64,000 nucleotides of DNA from Sphingobium lactosutens DS20 (GCF_000445105.1 NZ_ATDP01000103.1:142293-206292); one strand, 5' to 3'; positions 1-9,658 are shown, counted from the first letter of the stretch. The notes: generated by a model from the letters alone, not told the origin. A program made the numbers and translations.

Positions 1-1258
1 CGACGATGCGCAGCGGCCAACCGGGGCGGACCGTGATCGTGGGCTGGATGTTGAGGTTCTTTGAGACGATCTGCTGTCCCGCCTGATTGGCGGATTGCTG
101 CGTGGACTGGCGGATCGCGCGGACAAGATCGCTCTCATCACTGCCGAGCGAAAGCTGCGTGCCGACGCCCAGCAGGGTCGATAGCGCCACGCCTTTCAGC
201 AGTTGCCAGCTGTGCAAATCCACCTTGTCGGCAAGGCCCGCATAACCCGCCGCATCGGTCGCTGGCAGATTGTCGATCTGGATCGAGCTGCCATCGGGCA
301 GTATGATGCGCTGCCATGCGAGCAGCGCTCTTTTCTGCCCGAACGCAACGACACTGTCATAGCTGCCGATCAACCGCGAGCCTTGCGGTATCAGCAAGGT
401 CCGGCCCGTGACCGTATCAAACACCGGCTCCGTCACCTGCGCGACGACCATGCCGGGCAGGTCCGAGTTCAGCCCGGTGACGAGACTGGCGACAATGATG
501 CTTCCCGCCATCAACTGATAGGGCGATGCCGGTGTTTCGAGCCGGTGGACACTGGCCGTTCCCCCGGTTGCCTGCTGCGCCATGAAGTCGATCTTGCGCT
601 GCTGGTTGTTCTGGTCCTTATCGGGATCGAGAGCCAGACGCCCGGCCTCGCCGGTCGCCACTGGTTGTCCTGCGACGGCGGCCCCGGCAGCATCGCTCGC
701 CGAACTAGTCGCAACGTGTGCCGATGATTGCACCATCACGCCGGCCTCGCGGGCCTGATGCGCCTGCGACGTGATCCGCTGGCGTTCGGCTTCGGCTGCC
801 TGCTCGGCGGCAGTCGACGCCGTGTGCCCGGCGCCGGGACCATCTCCCTGATTGGCGAGCCCATGCTGATGTTCAAGGATCGGACGGCCAAGGTCTCCCG
901 GCAGCGGTGGCCCCAGCACCGGCGTCCCGGCTTTGACCTTGCTATAATCGCCGGGCAGATCGGCAACGGCGTCGGCCGGCGTGCGGCGGTCACTGACGGC
1001 CTTCTCGCTGCCCGCCTCGACGATGTGCAGCGTCTTCGACCCGAGCGCCATCCACGTCACGCCGGCAATCGCCAGCGAGCCAAGCGCCGCCCCACCAATG
1101 ATGACGCCGCGCCGGAAACGGACAACGCGGCGGGGGCTGGCACGCAGCACCAGTCCCTCTGGTGCGACCTTCTGCGGCGCTGACGTCGCCTCCGGTTCAG
1201 CGGCAACGACATCGTCAGCCCGTGCGCCGTTGGCGGGAGAATTTTCGCCCGCGCTCAC
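1..1258 (-). CDS. trbI: TrbI/VirB10 conjugal transfer protein (3' end outside window)
   Basis: This is the inner-to-outer-membrane bridge of a P-type conjugative type IV secretion system. I place the start at a GTG at 1258 that overlaps the TGA of trbG (GTGA). About 419 codons lie in the window and the frame leaves at the left edge. A short cytoplasmic N-terminus is followed by one membrane segment near residues 45-62, then a Gln/Ala-rich periplasmic stretch and a long conserved C-terminal beta domain. The last visible residues, GWPLRIV, match the very end of TrbI proteins, so only a few residues are probably missing. Family and position after trbG make the call secure. Confidence 0.93.
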   Translation of the reverse strand, partial: MSAGENSPANGARADDVVAAEPEATSAPQKVAPEGLVLRASPRRVVRFRRGVIIGGAALGSLAIAGVTWMALGSKTLHIVEAGSEKAVSDRRTPADAVADLPGDYSKVKAGTPVLGPPLPGDLGRPILEHQHGLANQGDGPGAGHTASTAAEQAAEAERQRITSQAHQAREAGVMVQSSAHVATSSASDAAGAAVAGQPVATGEAGRLALDPDKDQNNQQRKIDFMAQQATGGTASVHRLETPASPYQLMAGSIIVASLVTGLNSDLPGMVVAQVTEPVFDTVTGRTLLIPQGSRLIGSYDSVVAFGQKRALLAWQRIILPDGSSIQIDNLPATDAAGYAGLADKVDLHSWQLLKGVALSTLLGVGTQLSLGSDESDLVRAIRQSTQQSANQAGQQIVSKNLNIQPTITVRPGWPLRIV

Positions 1259-2232
1259 TTGCGCTTCCCCTCAACCCCGGCGTCGGTCCGACTGATGCGG
1301 ACGACCTGCTGCGGTTTTTCACCAAGTCGCAGTTCGGCGGCACCGAAGAGCCGATCGACGATATAGTGATTGCCGCTCACGCGATAATTGACGAGCTGAC
1401 TGCCACCACTCGGGCCAACGACGAACAATGGCGGAGCTTCGCCCTGATCGAGCCGGGCCGGGAACTCGATATAGACCTTGCGACCATCGTCCCATGCCCG
1501 GACCGGGCGCCACGGCGGATTGTCGCCGGTGATGGCATAGGCAAAGCGCAGGTCGGCCAGCACAATGTCGGACGCAACCGGCTTGGCCTGCTCGGCAAGC
1601 TGGTTCTGCCGCTGCAAGGCCAGAAGCCTGTCCTGCGGATAGGTCCAGCTAATCGCTGCCATCGCGGTGCGGTCGGTGCTCTCCAGTGCCAGATGGTAGG
1701 CGCGCCGGTCGGTCGCGATGACCATGTTGGTGACAAGCCCAGGGGCAAAGGGCTTCACCAGCACATGCACACGGGCATCGTCGCCCGAGCCGCTGGTGGT
1801 GTCACCGATGACCCAGCGCACCGTATCGCCCGCCGAAACGGCCAGCAGCTTTTCGCCGGGCTGGAGCGTGACATCGCTTACCCGCTCCGGCGCGGCATAG
1901 AGACGATAGAGCGCGCCGTCGGTCCAGGGATAGACCTGCATCGCGTTGATATAGCCTGCGCTCGAAGGCTCACGGGTTGCCGCTCTGTTCGCGGCTTCCA
2001 CCCGCGCGGTAGGGGCGCCGGTCTCCTTCGTCGCGGATGGCGGCGGCAGCATCTGTCCCGGCAAGGGCAGCGGCTGCGGAACGGTGACGATCTCGACGGG
2101 CCTGGGCGGTTCTGCTTCACGGGTGGCAGGCTGGAACCGGGCGGCATCGAGCGCGATGGCCGGAGGCGGCGTCGCGCCAGCGCAAGCGCCAAGGGCCAGG
2201 ATCGGAAGCGGCAGCAGGGACAGGCGGATCAT
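1255..2232 (-). CDS. trbG: TrbG/VirB9 outer-membrane channel protein
   Basis: This 325-aa protein is the VirB9-like component of the outer-membrane core complex of the conjugation machine. The N-terminus is a lipoprotein-type signal with a candidate lipobox LGAC near residues 14-17. A Pro/Ala-rich linker follows, then the conserved VirB9 beta domains (for example GYINAMQVYPWTDGALYRLY around residues 95-115, and a C-terminal segment with NYRVSGNHYIVDRLF). The start overlaps the trbF stop by 4 bases and the stop overlaps the trbI GTG start, so expression is probably translationally coupled. Confidence 0.93.
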   Translation of the reverse strand: MIRLSLLPLPILALGACAGATPPPAIALDAARFQPATREAEPPRPVEIVTVPQPLPLPGQMLPPPSATKETGAPTARVEAANRAATREPSSAGYINAMQVYPWTDGALYRLYAAPERVSDVTLQPGEKLLAVSAGDTVRWVIGDTTSGSGDDARVHVLVKPFAPGLVTNMVIATDRRAYHLALESTDRTAMAAISWTYPQDRLLALQRQNQLAEQAKPVASDIVLADLRFAYAITGDNPPWRPVRAWDDGRKVYIEFPARLDQGEAPPLFVVGPSGGSQLVNYRVSGNHYIVDRLFGAAELRLGEKPQQVVRISRTDAGVEGKRK

Positions 2233-3086
2233 GGGCGATCTCCCTTCTCATCGGTGGTGGGGACTGGTGCCGGCGCAACTGCTGACATGGGGGCGGCCGT
2301 CGGCTCGCTCGGAAGTTCTGCGTGTTCGGCAGTCGGCAGATTATCTGTCGGCACCTGAGCACGGCCAGCCTGCCGCCCTGCTGCGGAGGATGGGCCGTCC
2401 AGTTCGCGCGCCCAGTCAATGGCGTTGACGAACAGGCCGAGCGGGTTCTTTCGCAGCGCATCGGCGGTCTTGGGCGGCTGCATGATGACGGTCAGCATGG
2501 CCGTCCAGCGCTCGGTCTTCGCAAGGCTGCCGCGCTCGAAGATGCTCTCGGTCCATTTGACCTGAAAACTGCTGTCCGATGCCCGGACCACGCTCGTCAC
2601 TTGCACCGACACGCTGCGCTGCCCGATCCCGGCGAACGGGTCATTGGATCGCGCATAGTCATTGAGGAAGATCGCCGCCCGGTCAGTGGCGAAGTCATAG
2701 GCATCGAGCCAATTGCGCTTCACCAGCACCGGATCGGTCGAGACCGAGCGGACGTTGGAAACAAACCGGCCCAGATGCCATGCGATCTGGCCATCGGTCG
2801 GCCGGTAGTTCTGGATCGCCGGAGCAACGCTGCGCGCCTCACCAAGCCGATCCACCTCCACGACATAGGGTGCGACCCGGCTCTGCATCGACTGCCAGAC
2901 ATTGGAGGCGATGAGGATGCCGGTGAGGCCCAGGCTGGAGAAGGCGACCAATCGCCAGTTGCGCGCCTGAACGCGGGCAGAGCCGATGCGTTCATCCCAT
3001 AGCTGCCCGGCGCGCTGCCATGGGGTTTCCGGAGCGGGCGTCTGCCCATAGCGCTGGATGGATCGCTTGAAGATCATGGCTTTCAC
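2229..3086 (-). CDS. trbF: TrbF/VirB8-like assembly factor
   Basis: This 285-aa inner-membrane protein nucleates type IV secretion assembly. There is one N-terminal membrane helix at about residues 46-64, and a VirB8-type periplasmic domain follows. The segment RPTDGQIAWHLGRFVSNVRS near residues 97-116 is characteristic of TrbF. The Ala/Pro-rich tail beyond residue 235 looks disordered. The gene overlaps trbL and trbG by 4 bases on each side, fitting a single trb transcript. Confidence 0.94.
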   Translation of the reverse strand: MKAMIFKRSIQRYGQTPAPETPWQRAGQLWDERIGSARVQARNWRLVAFSSLGLTGILIASNVWQSMQSRVAPYVVEVDRLGEARSVAPAIQNYRPTDGQIAWHLGRFVSNVRSVSTDPVLVKRNWLDAYDFATDRAAIFLNDYARSNDPFAGIGQRSVSVQVTSVVRASDSSFQVKWTESIFERGSLAKTERWTAMLTVIMQPPKTADALRKNPLGLFVNAIDWARELDGPSSAAGRQAGRAQVPTDNLPTAEHAELPSEPTAAPMSAVAPAPVPTTDEKGDRP

Positions 3087-4417
3087 CCCTTTTCGCTGAG
3101 GTCGGGATTGGCGGAGCCGCCGGGTCGATCGCCGTCCTTCACGGCTTGCATCGCCATGTGCCGGTGGTGCCGTGCTGTCTGCTGGGACCGGAGGCTCTGC
3201 GCCCAGGCCGGTGCCGGATCGGATGGTGCGGTGTTGGCGGAGGGCGCGGCAGGTGCTGGCGATGTCCGCCCGGCATTCCAGGCTGCTTGCTGCCCTGCGG
3301 CGGCGCTGGCCTGCACGGGGGCGGCGATACGCGATGCCGTCGCTCTGGCTACCTGCGATGCCGCGCCGCCTGCTGCGGTCGCGATACCGCCGAGGCCTGC
3401 GCCGACGCGGGCACTGCCAGAGGTTTCCTGGCCCAGCTTGTAGGCGGTCGAGGCCGCCGAACCCATTGCCGTCCCGGCACGGATCGCGCCCATGCCGCCG
3501 CGCCCGGCCATCATCGCGCCGCGTGCGCCGAGCAAGGCAGCGCCGCCAGTCATGATCGCCGCGCCTGCCGCCGTGCCGATGGCGGCGCCCGCACCAAGTT
3601 GCGGCGCACCGGATACTAGGCCGGAGGCAATGCCGGGGCCGAAGATGCCGAGACCGAACAGCGTCAGCGCGCCCATCAGTAGAGTAAGCGCTTCGGAGAC
3701 ACCGGGATCATCGCCGACAAGGCTGGTCATCTGGTCGAAATAGTTGGTGCCGATGCCGATGATGACGGCGAGCACCATCACCTTGATGCCCGACGAGACG
3801 ACGTTGCCCAGCACCCGTTCAGCTAGGAAGCTGGTCTTGTTCCAGAGTGCGAACGGCACGAGCACAAAGCCTGCCAAGGCGGTCAGCTTGAACTCGACGA
3901 TGGTGACGAAAAGCTGGATGGCGAGGATGAAGAAGGCGAGCACCACCAATAGCCAGCAGATCAGCAGCACCGCGATGGCGAGAAAATTGCCGAAGAATTC
4001 GGGAAAGCCCATCAGGTCGTTGACCTTGGCGATCAACGGATAGGCGGCGGTAAATCCGGTGCCCGCGATCTTGCCGGGATGAAGGAGATCGTCCGCGGAG
4101 AGGCCGCCGCCGCCCGCCGTGATGCCCAGCCCCGAAAAGCTGCGATAGACGATGTCGGCAAGCCGCGAGAAATTGCCGAGAATATAAGCGAAGGCCCCGA
4201 CATAGAGGACTTTCTTGACCAGCCGCCCGAGCATATCCTGATCGTTATCCATCACCCACCACAGGGCGGCGAGCGTGACATCGATGCCGATCAGCACCGT
4301 AGTCAGGAAGGCTACGTCGCCGGACAGCAGGCCAAAGCCGCTGTCGATATAGGTGAGGAAGGTGTCGAGAAACGCGTCGACGATATTGAGGTCGAGCCCG
4401 CCAATGTCGGGGTCCAT
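3083..4417 (-). CDS. trbL: TrbL/VirB6 polytopic inner-membrane protein
   Basis: This 444-aa protein is the VirB6-like channel component. The first about 270 residues hold six or so hydrophobic helices, including a long pair around residues 145-195. A Gly/Ala-rich stretch and a Pro/Ala/Ser tail follow, as is usual in TrbL. It starts 11 bases after trbJ ends and overlaps trbF by 4 bases. There is no room for a trbK entry-exclusion lipoprotein between trbJ and trbL, where trbK lies in many related clusters. Confidence 0.93.
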   Translation of the reverse strand: MDPDIGGLDLNIVDAFLDTFLTYIDSGFGLLSGDVAFLTTVLIGIDVTLAALWWVMDNDQDMLGRLVKKVLYVGAFAYILGNFSRLADIVYRSFSGLGITAGGGGLSADDLLHPGKIAGTGFTAAYPLIAKVNDLMGFPEFFGNFLAIAVLLICWLLVVLAFFILAIQLFVTIVEFKLTALAGFVLVPFALWNKTSFLAERVLGNVVSSGIKVMVLAVIIGIGTNYFDQMTSLVGDDPGVSEALTLLMGALTLFGLGIFGPGIASGLVSGAPQLGAGAAIGTAAGAAIMTGGAALLGARGAMMAGRGGMGAIRAGTAMGSAASTAYKLGQETSGSARVGAGLGGIATAAGGAASQVARATASRIAAPVQASAAAGQQAAWNAGRTSPAPAAPSANTAPSDPAPAWAQSLRSQQTARHHRHMAMQAVKDGDRPGGSANPDLSEKG

Positions 4418-4428
4418 CGCCTGTTCTC

Positions 4429-5151
4429 CTAGCGGCGGGTGTAGAGGGTAGAGGTGCCGATGAAGCGGCGGCTCTGCTCGCGCGCGGCCTCCATCGCCTG
4501 CTGCTCGCGGGCACGCTCCAGTGCATCGGCGCGGTATTGCGCCGCCATCATCTGCTGGATCTGGAGCTGCTGGCGCGTGGAGACCGCGATCAACTGGTTG
4601 GTCGCTTGGCTGACCTGAAGGCTGCCGGTGGCGGATTGGCTCTGACTGACCAGTTCGGTCAGCAGCGTCGCGTCGGACTGGATATTCTCCACCACCTGCG
4701 ACTGCACCCGCATGGTCTGGCGGTAACCCTGCATCGATGCCTGATAGCGGGCACGCGCCTGCGCGATGATCTCGTTGGTTGAGAGCGCGGTATCGAATGC
4801 AGCGGGGAATTGCTTGCGCAGGGCTTCGTCGGTGGAGGCAAGATCAAAGGCGATGCCCTCGGCTTGATTCATCAGAGTGCCGATCCGCTGCATCGAGCGG
4901 CTGATCTCGCTCAGGGAAGAGAAGTCGAGCCGCTGGAGATGCTTGCCCATGTTGGTCAGGATCGTCGCCTGATTCTGGAGTGCCTGGATCTGGTTGTTGA
5001 TCTGCTGAAGCGTGCGCGCGGCGGTCAGGACGTTCTGCGCATAGTTGGAGGAATCGAACACCAGCAGCGCATAGGCCGGTGGGACGGGCACGACGGCGGC
5101 AGTCACCGTGGCGGTGGCGGCCATCAGGGCGGCGAGAAAACGGGATTTCAT
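4429..5151 (-). CDS. trbJ: TrbJ/VirB5-like protein
   Basis: This 240-aa exported protein is the VirB5-like minor pilus component of P-type systems. A Sec signal peptide with probable cleavage after PPAYA at about residue 28 precedes the mature start LLVFDSSNYAQN, which is typical of TrbJ. The rest is strongly helical, with heptad-like Leu/Gln/Ile patterns that suggest coiled coil. The start overlaps the trbE stop by 4 bases. Confidence 0.92.
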   Translation of the reverse strand: MKSRFLAALMAATATVTAAVVPVPPAYALLVFDSSNYAQNVLTAARTLQQINNQIQALQNQATILTNMGKHLQRLDFSSLSEISRSMQRIGTLMNQAEGIAFDLASTDEALRKQFPAAFDTALSTNEIIAQARARYQASMQGYRQTMRVQSQVVENIQSDATLLTELVSQSQSATGSLQVSQATNQLIAVSTRQQLQIQQMMAAQYRADALERAREQQAMEAAREQSRRFIGTSTLYTRR

Positions 5152-7640
5152 AGATCAAGCTCCGTTTGCTGGGGGTGAGAAGCGGTCGCGGTAGGGTCGG
5201 CGCCGGCATCGGGCACGGCATCGAAGCCGGCGAGCAACGCCGCTGCCCAGTCGAGCCCGCGGGAGAGCAGGAAGGCAGCGGTGAAACCGTCGCGCCCATG
5301 CTCATCGAGCAGCCGGTCGATCAGGTTCTGGCTGCCGGGATCGGAGGCACCGCACAGCGCAAGGGCGATCGGCCCCAGCGCCAGTTCGAACAGGCGGTTC
5401 CCCGCGCGCGATTGTAGGTAATAATGCCGCTTGGGCGTCGCACGGGCGATCAGCTCGATCTGCCGCTCGTTGAGGCCGAAACGCTCATAGGCGGCGCGGC
5501 CCTGCGGTTCGACGGCCCGATCGTTGGCAAGAAAGATGCGCTGTGGGCAGCTTTCGATGATGGCGGGCGCGATGCTGCTGTCGGCAATGTCGGCAAGGCT
5601 CTGGGTCGCGAAGATCACGCTGACATTGCGCTTGCGCAGAACCTTCAGCCATTCGCGGATGCGAGCGGCGAAGAGCGGGTTGTCGAGGAAGACCCAGGCC
5701 TCGTCGAGCACCAACAGGGTCGGCCGCCCGTCGAACCGCTCTTCCAGCCGGTGGAAAAGATAGGTCAGCACCGGAGCGACCGCGCCTGCACTGTGCATCA
5801 GCGCCTCGGTCTCGAAGCACTGCACATCACCCAACGCCAACGCATTCTCGACCGCGTCGAGCAGGCGGCCGAACGGCCCTTCCAAAGTGTAGGGCATAAG
5901 CGCTGCCTTCAGCGCATTGGACTGGAGCAGGAGGCATAGGCCCGTCAGTGTGCGCTGTTCGGGCGGAGCGCCGGCAAGGTTGGTCAGCGCCGACCACAGC
6001 GCCTCTTTGATCTCGGGGGTCACTTCCATGCGCTCGGCAGTCAGGAGCGCCGCGATCCATTCGGCCGCCCACGTGCGTTCGGCATCATCGTCGATATTGC
6101 GCAGGGGCTGGAATGCCAGCGCATCTCCGGTTTCGCCGCCGCTTCCCAAGGCATGATGCTCGCCGCCCATCGCCAGCACCGCTGCGCGGGCGGACAAGCC
6201 CTTGTCGAAGACATAGACTTGGGCACCGGGATAACGGCGGAACTGAAGCGCGAGCAGCCCCAGCAGCACCGACTTGCCCGCGCCAGTCGGGCCGACGATC
6301 AGCATATGACCGACATTGCCGACATGAGTGGACAGGCGGAACGGCGTCGAACCGCTGGTCTCGGCATAAAGCAGTGGAGGTCCGCCGAGGTGCCGGTTGC
6401 AAGCCGGGCCAGCCCAGACCGACGACAACGGCATCAGGTGCGCGAGGTTGAGCGTATGGACCAGCGGCTGCCGGACATTGGCATAGACATGGCCGGGCAG
6501 CGATCCGAGCCAGGCCTCGACCGCATTGACGCTCTCGCGGATGCAGGTGAAGCCCAGACCATTGACGATCCGCTCGACGATGCGGACCTTTTCTTCGGCG
6601 CGTCCCCGATCCGCATCGCTGACGGTGATTGTCGACGTGTAGTAACCGAAAGCTACATGATCGCCGCCAAGCGCCTGAAGCGCGAGGTCGGCATCGACCA
6701 CCTTGTTGTCTGCATCGCTGTCGATCAGCGGGACCGGCTCGTTCATCATCACCTCGCGCATCAGCTGGGCAATGGACTTGCGCTTGTTGAACCACTGGCG
6801 CCGGATCTTCGTCAGCGCCTTGGTCGCTGCCGTCTTGTCGAGCGCAATGAACCTGGTCGCCCAGCGATAGGCGAAGTCCTGATGGTTGAGGGCATCGAGA
6901 ATGCCAGGCCGGGTCGCGTTGGGAAATCCCAGCACGGTGACGGTGCGCAGATGCCGGTCGCCCAGCATCGGCTCGATCCCGCCCGACAACGGCGTATCGA
7001 CCAGCAGGCCGTCGAGATACATCGGCGTCTCCGGCAGTCCGACAACGTGACGCCGGGGCGAGATGCAGCTGTGCAGGAAAGTCAGCGTCTCGCGATCGTC
7101 GAGCGCGCGAACCTCTGCCATGAAGCCTGAGAGCAGGTCTTGCACCCTGTTGGTCTCGGCGATGAAGGCCCGCAGTTCCGTGCGCCAGTCGCGATCCTGC
7201 TGGGGCGCATCGCGCTCCAGCAACGCGCGCTCGGCACGGCTGACCTGATCGGCGGGCGGCAGGTAGCAGAGCGTAAGGTGGGTCCGGCTCTCGAAATGCT
7301 GTCCCTTGCGCCCGTCGAAATGTACCCGCCGTTCCTCATCGACCAGCCAGGAGGCTGCATCGGGGAACGTGCTGTCGGGATAATCCATTGCCTCGATCCG
7401 TTCGGCATCGAAGAAAAAGGCCCAGCCTGATCCGAGGCGCCGCAGCGCATTGTTGGCACGGGCACAGACCGAGAGCAGCTCGGCCTCGGTCGCGCTTTCG
7501 AGGTCGGGACCACGAAAACGCAGGGTGCGCTGGAAACTGCCGTCCTTGTTGAGCACAACGCCCGGCGCCACCAGCGCGGCCCATGGCAGATGGTCGGCCA
7601 GCCGGTCGGCCGTGCTGCGATATTCCTTGAGGTTCAGCAT
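5148..7640 (-). CDS. trbE: TrbE/VirB4 ATPase of the conjugation system
   Basis: This 830-aa motor ATPase energises pilus assembly and DNA transfer. I chose the ATG at 7640 because MLNLKEYRSTADRLADHLPW is the usual TrbE N-terminus and the ATG overlaps the trbD stop (ATGCTGA). An upstream in-frame start at 7760 would lie inside trbD. The Walker A motif GPTGAGKS is at residues 450-457 and Walker B TLLVLDEAW at about 641-649. Length and motif spacing are normal for the family. Confidence 0.95.
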   Translation of the reverse strand: MLNLKEYRSTADRLADHLPWAALVAPGVVLNKDGSFQRTLRFRGPDLESATEAELLSVCARANNALRRLGSGWAFFFDAERIEAMDYPDSTFPDAASWLVDEERRVHFDGRKGQHFESRTHLTLCYLPPADQVSRAERALLERDAPQQDRDWRTELRAFIAETNRVQDLLSGFMAEVRALDDRETLTFLHSCISPRRHVVGLPETPMYLDGLLVDTPLSGGIEPMLGDRHLRTVTVLGFPNATRPGILDALNHQDFAYRWATRFIALDKTAATKALTKIRRQWFNKRKSIAQLMREVMMNEPVPLIDSDADNKVVDADLALQALGGDHVAFGYYTSTITVSDADRGRAEEKVRIVERIVNGLGFTCIRESVNAVEAWLGSLPGHVYANVRQPLVHTLNLAHLMPLSSVWAGPACNRHLGGPPLLYAETSGSTPFRLSTHVGNVGHMLIVGPTGAGKSVLLGLLALQFRRYPGAQVYVFDKGLSARAAVLAMGGEHHALGSGGETGDALAFQPLRNIDDDAERTWAAEWIAALLTAERMEVTPEIKEALWSALTNLAGAPPEQRTLTGLCLLLQSNALKAALMPYTLEGPFGRLLDAVENALALGDVQCFETEALMHSAGAVAPVLTYLFHRLEERFDGRPTLLVLDEAWVFLDNPLFAARIREWLKVLRKRNVSVIFATQSLADIADSSIAPAIIESCPQRIFLANDRAVEPQGRAAYERFGLNERQIELIARATPKRHYYLQSRAGNRLFELALGPIALALCGASDPGSQNLIDRLLDEHGRDGFTAAFLLSRGLDWAAALLAGFDAVPDAGADPTATASHPQQTELDL

Positions 7641-7936
7641 GAGAGATAGACCTTCTGCCGGAGGTGTCGGGCCAGCACGGGCGCGAAATCGGGATCGCGC
7701 TTGGCCGCAAAGACGGCGAGGCTGTGCCCGGCGAGCCAGAGCAGCAGGCCTGCGATCCACTGCTGGAGGCCCAGCCCCATCGCGGCGGCGAGCGTGCCGT
7801 TGAGGATCGCGATCCCGCGCGGCGCGCCGCCGAGCAGGATCGCCTCGGTCAGCGAGCGATGCAGCGGCACCTCGAAGCCCTCGATACGAGCACTGCCGCT
7901 ATGCCCGCCGTCGGCGATGGAGCCAGGCCCGGCCAT
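7634..7936 (-). CDS. trbD: TrbD/VirB3-like membrane protein
   Basis: This 100-aa protein is the VirB3-like partner of TrbE. A short N-terminal stretch with the conserved VPLHRSLTEAILLGGAPR motif precedes two closely spaced membrane helices at about residues 42-75. The ATG shares one base with the trbC stop (TGATG) and the stop overlaps the trbE start. Order and size match trbD exactly. Confidence 0.92.
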   Translation of the reverse strand: MAGPGSIADGGHSGSARIEGFEVPLHRSLTEAILLGGAPRGIAILNGTLAAAMGLGLQQWIAGLLLWLAGHSLAVFAAKRDPDFAPVLARHLRQKVYLSC

Positions 7937-8265
7937 CAGACCAATGCCCCGCCGCCGAAGCTGAAGAAGGAGAGGAAGAAGCTGGAGGCGGCAAAGGCGA
8001 TCGAGAGGCCGAAAACGATCTGGATCAGCTTGCGGAAACCGCCGGAGGTCTCACCGAACGCCAGCGCCAGGCCGGTGGTTATGATAATGATCACCGCGAC
8101 GATCTTGGCGACCGGCCCCTGTACCGACTCCAGAATCTGCTGAAGCGGTTCCTCCCACGGCATCCCCGAACCGGACGCCATGGCAGTGACGGGCAGCAGC
8201 AGAGCGGCAGCGATGAGCGTGGCGCGCGACAGGCGCGCGGGGACGAACGAACGTGATGCGTACAT
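7936..8265 (-). CDS. trbC: TrbC/VirB2 major pilin
   Basis: This 109-aa pilin precursor has a basic N-terminus and a Sec signal with a probable cut after AMA near residue 30. The mature pilin has two hydrophobic helices, about residues 54-70 and 82-100, separated by a short polar loop rich in Gly, Arg and Lys. This is the VirB2/TrbC layout. The gene sits 3 bases after trbB and directly overlaps trbD. Confidence 0.92.
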   Translation of the reverse strand: MYASRSFVPARLSRATLIAAALLLPVTAMASGSGMPWEEPLQQILESVQGPVAKIVAVIIIITTGLALAFGETSGGFRKLIQIVFGLSIAFAASSFFLSFFSFGGGALV

Positions 8266-8268
8266 GGA

Positions 8269-9246
8269 TCAGTCTCCAGTGCTGTGGGGGATGACGAGGT
8301 CAGTGACGGCGTAATCGCCGCCCTCATCGAGCCCGCCGACCTCGGCAACGGTCTCGATCCTGCGGCCGATGCCTCGGCCGGAGATGAGCACCACCATGTC
8401 GATCGCTTCTGCGATCAGGCGGCGCGGCACGGTGACGACACTTTCCGCCACCAGCTGTTCGATGCGGTAGAGCGCGGATCGCGCGCTGTTGGCATGGACG
8501 GTGGCGATGCCGCCGGGATGGCCAGTGTTCCAGGCCTTAAGCATGTCGAGGGCTTCGCCGCCCCTGACCTCGCCAACGATGATGCGGTCGGGTCTCAACC
8601 GTAAGGTCGAGCGGACGAGATCGGCCATCGTCACGGCGCCGGGCTTCGTTCGCAGCGCCACTGTATCGGGCGCGGCGCATTGTAACTCGCGCGTATCCTC
8701 GATCAGGATCACCCGCTCGTCGAGTTGAGCCATTTCGGCCAGCAGCGCGTTCGCCAGCGTGGTCTTGCCCGACGAGGTGCCGCCCGCGATGAGGATGTTG
8801 CGCCGGTCGACGACGGCTTTGGCGAGCACCACGGCGACTTCAGCACGCATGATGCCGTCGGCCACATAGTCAGCGAGGCGGTGGATGCGGACAGCCGGCT
8901 TGCGGATGGCGAAGCATGGCGCCGACGCTACCGGCGGGAGCAGACCTTCGAAGCGTTCGCCACCGTCAGGTAGTTCGGCACTGATGATCGGCGCGTCGGC
9001 ATGGATCTCTGCGCGCACATGGCTGGCGACGAGACGCACGATCCGCTCTGCCTCGGCCACTTCCAGCCGGGCGCTGGTCTCGATCCGGCCTTCGCCAAGA
9101 CGGTCGAGCCGCAGCACGCCATCCGGGTTAACCATGATCTCAATGACAAGCGGATCGGCGAGCGCGGCGGCAATGGCCGGTCCCATGGCGGTGCGCAGCA
9201 TGGCGCTGCGACGGTCGCGTGACTGTGCCCCAAGCGCGCCGCTCAT
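8269..9246 (-). CDS. trbB: TrbB/VirB11 secretion ATPase
   Basis: This 325-aa hexameric traffic ATPase acts on the cytoplasmic face of the transfer channel. The N-terminal domain (residues 1-130) leads into an ATPase domain with Walker A GGTSSGKT at residues 155-162. An Asp box (LIEDTREL), a Walker B-like LRPDRIIVGEVRGGEA segment and a His box (GHPGGIATVHAN) follow. All motifs expected in VirB11 ATPases are visible. The start overlaps the CopG-family gene by 4 bases. Confidence 0.95.
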   Translation of the reverse strand: MSGALGAQSRDRRSAMLRTAMGPAIAAALADPLVIEIMVNPDGVLRLDRLGEGRIETSARLEVAEAERIVRLVASHVRAEIHADAPIISAELPDGGERFEGLLPPVASAPCFAIRKPAVRIHRLADYVADGIMRAEVAVVLAKAVVDRRNILIAGGTSSGKTTLANALLAEMAQLDERVILIEDTRELQCAAPDTVALRTKPGAVTMADLVRSTLRLRPDRIIVGEVRGGEALDMLKAWNTGHPGGIATVHANSARSALYRIEQLVAESVVTVPRRLIAEAIDMVVLISGRGIGRRIETVAEVGGLDEGGDYAVTDLVIPHSTGD

Positions 9247-9644
9247 GACGGCTCACCATCGCCAGCCGGAGTGTCGATCGACCGACCAGTCGCAAGCTGT
9301 CGTCCCACCTGATCGACGAAACGGCGGAAGCGCTCGCGCCCGACCACCTGTGCAGCCTTGTCCGCCTCGGGCAGCGGCGCCGTCACAGTCAGCTGATAGC
9401 GGACGAACAGCGACAGGGTTTCGAGAAGCACGGTTGCGTCGCGCTCGATACGTCCCAGCTGATTGCTGAGCCGGTCGAGCCGGTGCTTGAGCAGGTCATC
9501 GACTTCGCGGGTGGCGCGGCGATTGAGATATTCGCGCAGGGCGTCGGAGATGATCGCGGACTTCGACGTGCCCGGTTTCGATGCCAGCATGTCGAGACGG
9601 GCGGTAAGTTCCTCGTCGAGATAGAGATGATGGCGTGGTTTCAC
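9243..9644 (-). CDS. CopG-family ribbon-helix-helix protein of the trb operon
   Basis: This 133-aa protein begins with a ribbon-helix-helix fold: a beta strand near HHLYLDEELTARLD and helices through SKSAIISDALREYLNRR (residues 5-42). A helical, probably coiled-coil stretch to about residue 90 follows. Such genes normally lie between traG and trbB in this type of cluster and are likely autoregulators or accessory DNA-binding proteins; that role is inference. It is 14 bases after traG and overlaps trbB by 4 bases. Confidence 0.85.
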   Translation of the reverse strand: MKPRHHLYLDEELTARLDMLASKPGTSKSAIISDALREYLNRRATREVDDLLKHRLDRLSNQLGRIERDATVLLETLSLFVRYQLTVTAPLPEADKAAQVVGRERFRRFVDQVGRQLATGRSIDTPAGDGEPS

Positions 9645-9658
9645 TGCCGTTCTCCCCG

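Noticed and set aside
7641..7760. A longer TrbE starting at 7760
   Set aside because: The extra 40 residues are Arg/Ala-rich and lie inside trbD. The family N-terminus begins at the ATG at 7640, which overlaps the trbD stop in the usual way.
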